29,581 bases of DNA from a virus. Of the stretch, positions 13,907-20,502 are shown piece by piece (positions within the stretch are counted from its first letter, which is position 1; every line of letters begins with the position of its first letter). The notes beneath the pieces are model-generated. The model was not told the DNA's origin and ran no database searches. It worked only from the letters and a program-made list of their open reading frames with translations. The stretch is taken from the IMG/VR virus record IMGVR_UViG_3300030102_004070, positions 1 to 29,581 of that record, one strand, 5' to 3'. Both the position numbers and the translations under genes were made by a program.

Positions 13907-14444
13907 GGGCGTCAACGTCCAAGCCGCCTACAACAACCCACAAACGCAAGCGGCGGTCGAGGCTACCTTGATCGCAATGGTCGCCAAGACGCTCCGGTAC
14001 TTGGACTACTCCCGGACCATCACAGCGGACCAAGACATCATCGACGCGGTGGAACATCTGCGCCTTGAGTTTCCGGCCATGAAGCTCGAAGAGTGGGCAA
14101 TCATCTTCCACCGTCTCAAGACGGGCCAGTACCGCCCCGGTTACGAGCGTTTGAAACTTCCGGAACTTGTAAGTATATTCCAGCAGTACGAAGGCGAACG
14201 CGCCGAGCGACGTGAGGCCAACTGGGGCGAGCTCAAAAAGGCAACCCCCAACAACCTCGACGACGAACAGGTCAAAGCCTTGTACGAACAATACGCCCAA
14301 CAACGCCGTGAAGCGAAGCAAGCCGCTCAAAAGGAAACCAAAGTCGAGCGCGTCCAAACGGACGAGCGAGGCCGGTGGGACTTCATCCCGTACCCGAACA
14401 CGAAAGACCACGAACCCCCGGGGGGCGATGGTCAAGAAAGTTGA
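13800..14444 (+). CDS. Putative helicase loader / DUF6633-like replication protein
   Basis: The product has 214 residues from the ATG at 13800, which would overlap the initiator gene by 107 bases; ATG codons at 13830 and 13881 are shorter options. The core (QAAVEATLIAMVAKTLRYLD, DIIDAVEHLRLEFPAMKLEE, RLKTGQYRPGYERLKLPELV) resembles DUF6633-type helical proteins of Bacteroidota phages, which sit after initiators and may load the host helicase. The C-terminal third is a charged coiled coil (DDEQVKALYEQYAQQRREAK). No ATPase motif is present. The role is inferred from position. Confidence 0.55.
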   Translation: MNELAKAQQQMVQRTAHSLSNISAASRMDPVEAWHKGVNVQAAYNNPQTQAAVEATLIAMVAKTLRYLDYSRTITADQDIIDAVEHLRLEFPAMKLEEWAIIFHRLKTGQYRPGYERLKLPELVSIFQQYEGERAERREANWGELKKATPNNLDDEQVKALYEQYAQQRREAKQAAQKETKVERVQTDERGRWDFIPYPNTKDHEPPGGDGQES

Positions 14445-14811
14445 CGCGGTCTTCTCTCAATACGTGCGGCTTCGCGCCACCGACGAAACCGGACACGGCG
14501 AGTGCTACACTTGCGGCTCTCGTCGCCATTGGTCTGAAGTAGACGCGGGGCACTTCATGAGCCGGGCGTGCATGAGCACCCGCTGGCACGAAGACAATGT
14601 CATGTTCCAGTGTAAAAGATGCAACGGGTTTCGGTCGGGTGAGCAGTTCCTGTTTGCTCGCAACTTGGACGCCCAGTTTGGAGAGGGCAAGGCTGAGGAG
14701 CTGTTTCGATTGTCCAAGCAAACGCGCAAATGGACACGCGCTGAGCTTGAGCAAATGTATCACCACTACAAACGCCTCGTGCATGAACTCCGCTCGTCGA
14801 AGGGACTTTGA
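14428..14811 (+). CDS. ninG: NinG/Rap-like recombination protein
   Basis: The 127-residue protein fits NinG (Rap), which resolves branched DNA in lambdoid recombination. Visible features are a FSQYVRLRATDETGHGECYTC segment with Cys-X2-Cys (CYTCGSRRHW), VDAGHFMSRACMSTRWHEDN, and CKRCNGFRSGE with the second Cys-X2-Cys, followed by a helical C-terminus. The start is the ATG at 14428, overlapping the previous gene by 17 bases; it lacks the first few basic residues often present in relatives. It sits among replication genes, as expected. Confidence 0.82.
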   Translation: MVKKVDAVFSQYVRLRATDETGHGECYTCGSRRHWSEVDAGHFMSRACMSTRWHEDNVMFQCKRCNGFRSGEQFLFARNLDAQFGEGKAEELFRLSKQTRKWTRAELEQMYHHYKRLVHELRSSKGL

Positions 14812-15274
14812 GGCGTGGTTCGTGGAGAACTACGACGACCTTGTGGCCTCGGCCCAGTCGTTTCACCCCGACGGGCGTGACCTCGTCCACAACGTGTACC
14901 TCCGATGCATCGACGCGCTGGCAAGCACCGGGCGACCCATCGACAAGTATGCGGCGTACTTCCGCCGGGCTATGTGGATAGAGTCAACGAGAGGGGCCTT
15001 CAAGCGGCTTTTCACGTATGTAGACGCCCCTCAAATAGAGCTGGGCAACCCTGACCCTACCCGCGACCCTTTCGAGGCCGAGAACGCGCTAATTTTAACC
15101 CGTCACCTCGCGTGGTTTGACCGCACCGTCCTGAACCTCTATCTCGACGGGTACAACCTCCGACAAGTAGCAAGGGAGTCGGGCATCCCTGCGACCACGC
15201 TTTACCAATCGCTCCACCGAAGCAAAACCAAACTCCGCCATGTTCATCGTCAGCGCACAAACAAGGGCAAATAG
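14783..15274 (+). CDS. Sigma-70-like factor (phage-encoded)
   Basis: The product has 163 residues from the ATG at 14783, overlapping NinG. The N-terminal part (FEAWFVENYDDLVASAQSF, GRDLVHNVYLRCIDAL) resembles sigma region 2, and the C-terminal part has a helix-turn-helix like region 4 (WFDRTVLNLYLDGYNLRQVA, then ESGIPATTLYQSLHRSKTKL). Such small factors may direct RNA polymerase to late phage promoters, or serve as regulators. The region-2 match is weaker than the region-4 match, so a plain HTH regulator is possible. Confidence 0.65.
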   Translation: MNSARRRDFEAWFVENYDDLVASAQSFHPDGRDLVHNVYLRCIDALASTGRPIDKYAAYFRRAMWIESTRGAFKRLFTYVDAPQIELGNPDPTRDPFEAENALILTRHLAWFDRTVLNLYLDGYNLRQVARESGIPATTLYQSLHRSKTKLRHVHRQRTNKGK

Positions 15275-15647
15275 GCTCAACACCTGCCGAGAGTGTGAAC
15301 ACTTCGTCGAGACGACCAAAAGTTGCGGGCCTCTCGTCACCGAAGCGTTCACCGACTCCAAGCTCTGCGGGTGCCATATGCCGACCAAGACACGCCTCAA
15401 GTGGGCCGAGTGTCCCCTTGGCAAATGGGAGGCCGTAATAACATCCGAACAACTCGACGAGGTGCAAGCCTTCCTCGACATCGTTGACACCGACCCCAAA
15501 AGCCTGACCGACCAAGACCTCGCGGACCTGTACAACCGTATCTTGGGCACCAAAGAACAAGCCACCTCTTGCGGGGGGTGCAATCGCAAAATGCTCAAGA
15601 CCCTGAAAAAACTCATCAATGAAAGCCAACGAAACCATCCCAAGTGA
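15240..15647 (+). CDS. Cys-rich small protein with two zinc-site-like regions
   Basis: This 135-residue protein has an N-terminal Cys cluster (TCRECEHF, TTKSCG, KLCGCHMPTK, AECPLGKW) typical of a small zinc-binding domain, and a C-terminal part (LADLYNRILGTKEQATSCGG, CNRKMLKTLKKLI) with another Cys-X2-Cys. The second part resembles a short segment seen in Bacteroidota phage proteins near terminase genes. It overlaps the sigma-like gene by 35 bases and the next gene by 29 bases. Function unknown. Confidence 0.6.
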   Translation: MFIVSAQTRANRLNTCRECEHFVETTKSCGPLVTEAFTDSKLCGCHMPTKTRLKWAECPLGKWEAVITSEQLDEVQAFLDIVDTDPKSLTDQDLADLYNRILGTKEQATSCGGCNRKMLKTLKKLINESQRNHPK

Positions 15648-15975
15648 ATCCTTCTATCTCGCCGTCGGTACGCTTGCCCATCAGGGCGGGTACAGAATGA
15701 CAGAGGACGAAGCCCTGCAACGTGCCCAACGTGGCGTCACACGCCTTGGACTTTCGTGGGAACAAATCGTGAGCCCGGTGCGCCTTCGCCCATTGGTAGA
15801 CGCCCGCAAAATGGTGTCTTTTTTTCTGCGCGACCAGGGATGGACCTACAAGGCCATCGGTCAAGTAATGAACCGCGACCACGCCACCGCTGTCCACCAT
15901 GTGCGCTCTCTCTTTTGGTTAATTGAAACCGAAGACCACCTGCGCCGACAATACACCGAATTCATATCCGCATGA
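15619..15975 (+). CDS. DnaA domain IV-like DNA-binding protein
   Basis: The 118-residue protein ends with a region close to the DNA-binding domain of DnaA: VRLRPLVDARKMVSFFLRDQ, GWTYKAIGQVMNRDHATAVH, HVRSLFWLI. The NRDHATAVHHVR signature matches the DnaA recognition helix (GRDHSTVLHA type). It lacks the AAA+ ATPase part, so it can bind DNA but not oligomerise as DnaA does. It could compete with host DnaA, serve as a regulator, or assist phage replication. It overlaps neighbours at both ends (29 and 4 bases). Confidence 0.7.
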   Translation: MKANETIPSESFYLAVGTLAHQGGYRMTEDEALQRAQRGVTRLGLSWEQIVSPVRLRPLVDARKMVSFFLRDQGWTYKAIGQVMNRDHATAVHHVRSLFWLIETEDHLRRQYTEFISA

Positions 15976-16226
15976 CCAACAAACCCCTCACCTTTCGCAA
16001 GGCCAAGCGCCTCCTCGGTCAGTGCGACGACTGGGTTCTCTTTACAGCCAAAAACAACGGCGACGACACGTGCAACCTTGAGTGTGCCACAATGGCTCCC
16101 ACGTCGTGGGCTCTCTTGATTGACTTCGCAACCGCCGACGAAAACTTCTACAATGCCCTCGAAACAATCCTCAACACGGCCCGTGACATACGCGAAAACG
16201 GCGAATCTCCGGACCAACCCGAATAA
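15972..16226 (+). CDS. Hypothetical early protein, 84 residues
   Basis: The 84-residue product starts with an ATGA overlap to the DnaA-like gene. It contains FRKAKRLLGQCDDWVLFTAK, LECATMAPTSWALLIDFA and an acidic C-terminus. No family recognised. It overlaps the ParB-methyltransferase gene by about 44 bases if the GTG at 16183 is that gene's start. Confidence 0.55.
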   Translation: MTNKPLTFRKAKRLLGQCDDWVLFTAKNNGDDTCNLECATMAPTSWALLIDFATADENFYNALETILNTARDIRENGESPDQPE

Positions 16227-17367
16227 CCCCCGGGCCATACGCAAGGACCAACTCAACAAGCTCGTCAAGAGTTTGCAAGAGTTCCCGGAGATGCTTGAGG
16301 CTCGGCCCATCGTTATCGACAAAGACGGGACCGTGCTCGGGGGTAATATGCGCCTCAAGGCGGCCCAACTTGCCGGCCTCGATGAGGTGCCCGTCTACGT
16401 CCGTGAATGGGACGAAGGCAAGGACGGCCAGTTCATCATCAAGGACAACGTCAGCTTCGGCGAGTGGGACCAAGATATGCTCGGCAACGAATGGGAGCCC
16501 GAACAGCTCGACGAGTGGGGCTTGAACATCGACTGGGACGAACCCGAGGAGACGGAAGGACTCACCGACGCGGACGACGTCCCCGAAGTACCGGAGGAGG
16601 CCACAACGAAACCCGGCGACCTTTGGGTCTTGGGTGAGCACCGCCTCTTGTGTGGCGACTCGACCAAAGCCGAGGACGTGGAACGTCTCATGGACGGCAA
16701 CAAGGCCGACATGGCCTTCACCGACCCGCCGTATAACGTAGAATATACCGGGGGAATTCAGTACAAAAACGGCAAAAAAGTCACCAACAACCGAGAGATG
16801 ATTGCGAACGACGACCGCGATTTGTACCCGGAGGTTGTGGGCATACTTTGCGACTACGTGGACGGTCCAAGTTACGTGTGGTTTGCGGGGACAAAAGCCT
16901 CGACCCTTTATGCGACCGCCGAAGAATTGGCGGACATTCACAGCCTTATTATTTGGGTGAAGAACGGCGGATATGGCGCCCTCGGGGCAAGCTACAAGCA
17001 AAAACATGAGCCGTGTCTGTTCATTAAGACCAAAGGCTCGACCCTACGATTTGTCGGGCCCACGACAGAGAATACGGTATGGGAGATTGACAAGGACGGC
17101 GTAAACCGGTTACACCCAACACAAAAGCCCGTGGAACTGGCCGAACGCGCACTCAAAAATCACGACGCCAAAAACGTCCTTGACCTCTTCCTCGGTTCAG
17201 GTTCTACGCTTATAGCCGCAGAGAAAACCAACCGCATCTGCTACGGCATGGAACTGGACCCTAAATATTGTGACGTCATCGTCAAGCGATGGGAGGAGTT
17301 CACCGGTAAAAAAGCACACCTACAAAATGACGAGGAGGAGTTTGAAATTTTAACGCAAGCGAACTAA
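16183..17367 (+). CDS. ParB-like domain fused to N6-adenine DNA methyltransferase
   Basis: The product has 394 residues from a GTG at 16183; ATGs at 16120 and 16153 would extend it with low-complexity residues inside the previous gene. The N-terminal ParB/Spo0J-like domain shows LRTNPNNPRAIRKDQLNKLV, RPIVIDKDGTVLGGNMRLKA, FIIKDNVSFGEWD. A linker then leads to a beta-class methyltransferase: DPPYNVEY (motif IV, Asp181), a target-recognition part, and DLFLGSGSTLIAA (motif I, from 334). ParB-methylase fusions are known in phages, and may mark origins, protect DNA or control packaging. It directly precedes the terminase genes. Confidence 0.85.
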   Translation: MTYAKTANLRTNPNNPRAIRKDQLNKLVKSLQEFPEMLEARPIVIDKDGTVLGGNMRLKAAQLAGLDEVPVYVREWDEGKDGQFIIKDNVSFGEWDQDMLGNEWEPEQLDEWGLNIDWDEPEETEGLTDADDVPEVPEEATTKPGDLWVLGEHRLLCGDSTKAEDVERLMDGNKADMAFTDPPYNVEYTGGIQYKNGKKVTNNREMIANDDRDLYPEVVGILCDYVDGPSYVWFAGTKASTLYATAEELADIHSLIIWVKNGGYGALGASYKQKHEPCLFIKTKGSTLRFVGPTTENTVWEIDKDGVNRLHPTQKPVELAERALKNHDAKNVLDLFLGSGSTLIAAEKTNRICYGMELDPKYCDVIVKRWEEFTGKKAHLQNDEEEFEILTQAN

Positions 17368-17368
17368 C

Positions 17369-17752
17369 ATGGCATTTACACATCCGGACGAAACGTTGGC
17401 AAAAACCACCAAAACCGACACCAAAAAAGAGGCGATGTTGGAAGCCCTTGAACGGTCGCTCGGCATCGTGACGACAGCTTGCAACGCGGTCGGCATCAAT
17501 CGGTCCACGCATTACGACTGGCTCAAGAAAGACAGCGACTACGCCGACAAGGTGAAAGCCATCGAAGGGCGGACGCTCGACTTTGCGGAGAGCCACCTTC
17601 ACAAGCTCATCAAAGAGGGCAACCCCGCCGCGACCATCTTCTTCCTCAAGACCAAGGGCAAGGGACGCGGGTACGTGGAACGACAAGAAATCGAGGTGGC
17701 CGAGAAGAAGCCGCTCTCGTGGTTTGGCAACGACAATTCAACAACGACATGA
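17369..17752 (+). CDS. terS: Putative terminase small subunit
   Basis: The 127-residue product has an HTH-like N-terminal domain (KKEAMLEALERSLGIVTTAC, then AVGINRSTHYDWLKKDSDYA) and a helical middle (RTLDFAESHLHKLIKEGNPA, TIFFLKTKGKGRGY). This is the usual build of small terminases in Bacteroidota phages, which bind the pac site and stimulate the large subunit. It lies two tiny genes upstream of the large terminase. The spacing from the previous stop is one base. Confidence 0.75.
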   Translation: MAFTHPDETLAKTTKTDTKKEAMLEALERSLGIVTTACNAVGINRSTHYDWLKKDSDYADKVKAIEGRTLDFAESHLHKLIKEGNPAATIFFLKTKGKGRGYVERQEIEVAEKKPLSWFGNDNSTTT

Positions 17753-17931
17753 AGTACACCATCAACACAACTGTCCGCAACATTGCGGAGAACGGAACCG
17801 AACAGGAGCGCACGCTCTACCAAGTAATCGGAACAGACAGGGAAGGCAACGCCTCTATCGTGGGTAACTACGAGACCGATGAAGCCGCCAAGGAAGTTGT
17901 CCGCCAACTGCAAGAACTTGAAGATGAGTGA
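17749..17931 (+). CDS. Small hypothetical protein, 60 residues
   Basis: The ATG at 17749 overlaps the terminase small-subunit stop. The product is mixed beta/alpha (KYTINTTVRNIAENGTEQER, TLYQVIGTDREGNAS, EAAKEVVRQLQELEDE). It overlaps the next tiny ORF by 8 bases. No family recognised. Confidence 0.6.
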   Translation: MKYTINTTVRNIAENGTEQERTLYQVIGTDREGNASIVGNYETDEAAKEVVRQLQELEDE

Positions 17932-18049
17932 GGCACTATACCACGCGCTTGGGTTGTGTGGTGAGCACTGGCATCCCAACCTCATCAACGTGTCCCTCTT
18001 TGCCGTCCTTTGTTGGGCCGCTTGGAAGTGGCGCAACGTGAACGCATGA
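17924..18049 (+). CDS. Tiny membrane protein, 41 residues
   Basis: A short ORF overlapping the previous stop (8 bases) and the next start (ATGA). It has one hydrophobic stretch (LINVSLFAVLCWAAWKW) and a polar N-terminus. The conserved coupling suggests it is translated. Role unknown. Confidence 0.5.
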   Translation: MSEALYHALGLCGEHWHPNLINVSLFAVLCWAAWKWRNVNA

Positions 18050-18150
18050 CGGCCTACCTGTCCCAGTATTTTGGCGCCAAGGAAATTATGATGCTGTTCG
18101 TGCTGAACCTTGCTATCTGGCGTTTTGTCATGTGGCTCTTGGAAGATTGA
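18046..18150 (+). CDS. Tiny membrane protein, 34 residues
   Basis: Coupled by ATGA to the previous ORF and running to the large terminase start region. It has one membrane-like segment (IMMLFVLNLAIWRFVMWLL) near the C-terminus. It overlaps the terminase start (4 bases if TTG 18147, 19 bases if GTG 18132). Role unknown. Confidence 0.5.
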   Translation: MTAYLSQYFGAKEIMMLFVLNLAIWRFVMWLLED

Positions 18151-19304
18151 GACAGGCGGCCACATATTACCACGTCAAAGAGTCGCCGGCCAAAATACAA
18201 GTCCACCAAGGGGGCACACGTAGCGGCAAGACGTTCTCCATCCTTACGGCGCTCATTGAGCTCTGCCACACGAACGAGAACGCGGGCGCCATCATCACAA
18301 TCGCGCGGAAGACCTTCCCGGCCATCCGTGCCTCGGTCATGCGTGACTTTTTTACCATCCTCGAACGGGAGGGCATCTACAACGTCGCGAACCACAACAA
18401 GAGCGAGGCCACGTACATCCTATACGGCAACCTCGTGGAGTTCATTAGCATTGACCAACCGCAAAAGGTGCGCGGTCGCAAGCGTGACATCCTCTTTGTG
18501 AACGAGGCCAACGAGCTCAACCTTGAGGACTGGCGGCAACTCATCCTCCGAACTACGGGGCGCATCTTGATTGACTACAACCCGTCCGACGAGTTTCACT
18601 GGATATACGACGAGGTCATTCCACGCGACGACGCCGACTTCTACCAAACCACGTACCTCGACAACCCTCACCTCCCGGATGCGGTTGTGCAAGAGATTGA
18701 ACGCCTACAAGACGCGGACCCTGACTACTGGAAGGTCTACGGATTGGGCGAGCGTGGCGTCAGTCGTGCGACCATCCTCACCCACTGGAAACAGTTCGAC
18801 CAAATCCCTACCGACTACAAGCTCCTCAACATCGGCCTCGACTTCGGGTACACCAACGACCCCACGGCCATCGTGAAAGTGTACACGGACGGCCACGGCT
18901 TTATCTTGGATGAGGTGTGCTACGCCACGGGACTCACCAACGCGGCCATCTCGCAAACCTTACGCGACGCCGAGGTTGGTCGGGGTACCATGATTGTGGC
19001 GGACAGCGCCGAGCCCAAGAGCATCGACGAAATACACGGGCACGGGTTCAACGTCCACCCAGCACGCAAGGGACGGGACAGCATCCGAGCAGGGTTGGAC
19101 TTCCTACGCTCCCGGCCGTTGGGCATCACATCGCGAAGCGTTAACGGCATCAAAGAGCTCCGGAACTACAAATGGAAGGAGGACAAGAACGGGCGCCAAC
19201 TGAACGAGCCCGTGGACGCGTTCAACCACTTCATCGACGCGAGTCGGTACGCCATCACCCACACACAGACGAACCCCAACTTCGGAAAGTACGCCCTTGG
19301 ATAA
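18147..19304 (+). CDS. terL: Terminase large subunit
   Basis: The 385-residue motor cuts and pumps DNA into the prohead. Walker A (GGTRSGKT, residues 22-29), Walker B with catalytic Glu (DILFVNEAN, Glu120) and a nuclease domain with IGLDFGYTNDPTA (Asp232), MIVADSAEPKSIDE and a later acidic site (PVDAFNHFIDASRYA) are all visible. It is of the Terminase_3 / Terminase_6 kind common in Bacteroidota phages. The start is taken as TTG 18147, which overlaps the previous stop by 4 bases as elsewhere; GTG 18132 is the alternative. The length is on the short side but complete. Confidence 0.88.
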   Translation: MRQAATYYHVKESPAKIQVHQGGTRSGKTFSILTALIELCHTNENAGAIITIARKTFPAIRASVMRDFFTILEREGIYNVANHNKSEATYILYGNLVEFISIDQPQKVRGRKRDILFVNEANELNLEDWRQLILRTTGRILIDYNPSDEFHWIYDEVIPRDDADFYQTTYLDNPHLPDAVVQEIERLQDADPDYWKVYGLGERGVSRATILTHWKQFDQIPTDYKLLNIGLDFGYTNDPTAIVKVYTDGHGFILDEVCYATGLTNAAISQTLRDAEVGRGTMIVADSAEPKSIDEIHGHGFNVHPARKGRDSIRAGLDFLRSRPLGITSRSVNGIKELRNYKWKEDKNGRQLNEPVDAFNHFIDASRYAITHTQTNPNFGKYALG

Positions 19305-19349
19305 CGCTTTGTAACTTAGGCGCGTAAGCAAACCACGAAACCGCGTCTT

Positions 19350-20050
19350 ATGAGTGTGAAGCTATCCCTCCCCGCTACTTTTGCCGACCTCACCTTGAGA
19401 CACCTTCAGGTGCTTGAGACGTCCGACGACCCCATGACGTGCGTGGGCGCCGTTACGGGAACCGATTGGGAGGAGTTGAGGGATATGCCCCGGGCTTTGA
19501 TTCAAGAGGCATACAACCACCTCCAAACGCTTCGCAAGGCCGAGACCCAACGCCACCTCGAAACGTTCGAGCTCAACGGCACGCGCTACGGCTTCATCCC
19601 GAACTGGGACGAGTTCACGGCGGGTGAGTGGATTGACGCGGAGCAACTTTGCGGGGACTTTTGGAAAAACGCCCACAAGGTCATGGCGCTCTTGTTCCGT
19701 CCCGTCACAAGGGAGTGGGGCAACCGTTACGAGATAGAGCCCTACACGGCCAAGGAAGACGCCGAGGCGTTCCTCGATATGCCAGCGGACCAAGTGGCGG
19801 GGGCGTTGCTTTTTTTTTCGACTACCAAAAACGAACTTCTGAGCACTTTGCAATCCTCTTTGATTCAAGCGGCGACGAAGGTGGCGACGACTTCGGGGAG
19901 AAGTGGGGGTGGTACCCTGTCCTCCATTCTCTTGCGGGTGAGGACATTCTTCGCATTGAAGACGTCACCAAGCTCACCGTCGGTCATGTATTCACCCACC
20001 TCGCATTCTTGAAGGACTTGGAGTTCAAACGCAAACAGGCCACCGCATGA
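19350..20050 (+). CDS. Probable tail assembly chaperone with -1 frameshift (extended product)
   Basis: The zero-frame ORF runs 19350-20012 (220 residues). After a T9 run (19810-19818) the zero frame gives a poor, Ser/Arg-rich tail, while the -1 frame gives a plausible C-terminus (FGEKWGWYPVLHSLAGEDIL, EDVTKLTVGHVFTHLAFLKD) with the KWGWY and TKLxVxxxxTxLAxxKD pattern I recognise in Bacteroidota tail proteins. The joined product (156 plus 77 residues) ends at 20050 with an ATGA overlap to the next gene, as the operon usually does. Two-frame G/GT chaperones are established for long-tailed phages. A sequencing indel in the T-run is the alternative. Confidence 0.62.
19809..19819 (+). other. Candidate -1 slippery sequence (T9)
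   Basis: The zero frame reads ctt ttt ttt tcg across nine Ts (19810-19818). Slippage by one base allows both tRNAs to re-pair on T-only codons and leads into ttc gac tac of the -1 frame. The only other long T-runs noticed are in the terminators. See the chaperone entry for the product. Confidence 0.6.
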
Positions 20051-20502
20051 TAACCTACACCAACATCGTGAACCGTTTCGAGGCATTCGTCGCGGCCAAT
20101 CCGTTCGTGTCGACCTTCTCTTTTGGCTCGCCATCCGACGTCGACTTGGACAAGCTCGAAACCTATCCCGTCCTTCACCTCGTGTACACGGGTGCCAGCT
20201 ACGAAGGAAGCTCCAAGACCTACTCGTTCGAGGTGTACATCTTGGACAACCCGCCCAACGACGAGTCCAAGGTGGACTTTCAAAAGGGCGCCATTACAAA
20301 CGCCGAACAAATCGCCGAGGACATCTTGGCCGACATGGAGCGTGGTGGGGAGGTGTTCACCTTCGCCCATCGCTTTGACGTGGCAAGCGCCTCGACTGTC
20401 CCCCTTGAGGAGGAAGGGAGCAACGTGCTGTCCGGCGTCCTCTTGAACCTTTCCGTGACCGTTGGTTACGAACACAACTCTTGCATTTCACCACTCACAT
20501 GA
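20047..20502 (+). CDS. Tail terminator-like protein
   Basis: This 151-residue protein follows the chaperone-like gene. Its pattern (RFEAFVAANPFVSTFSFGSPSDVDL, cut here to show a short N-terminal helix and then SFGSPSDVD, KLETYPVLHLVY, YSFEVYILDNPP, AITNAEQIAEDILADME) resembles Bacteroidota phage tail proteins that may cap the tail tube. It is beta-rich with one helix in the middle. The stop overlaps the fibre gene start. A neck protein is an alternative. Confidence 0.5.
   Translation: MITYTNIVNRFEAFVAANPFVSTFSFGSPSDVDLDKLETYPVLHLVYTGASYEGSSKTYSFEVYILDNPPNDESKVDFQKGAITNAEQIAEDILADMERGGEVFTFAHRFDVASASTVPLEEEGSNVLSGVLLNLSVTVGYEHNSCISPLT

Noticed and set aside
16171-17007. Reverse-strand ORF of 278 codons opposite the ParB-methyltransferase
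   Set aside because: No motif is visible, and the + strand product is clear. High third-position GC keeps antisense frames open across this genome.
19312-19319. TAACTTAG in the gap after the large terminase as a late promoter
   Set aside because: Only a partial match to TAnnTTTG and the nearest upstream TTG is about 12 bases away, too close for the known spacing. The 45-base gap 19305-19349 otherwise shows nothing.
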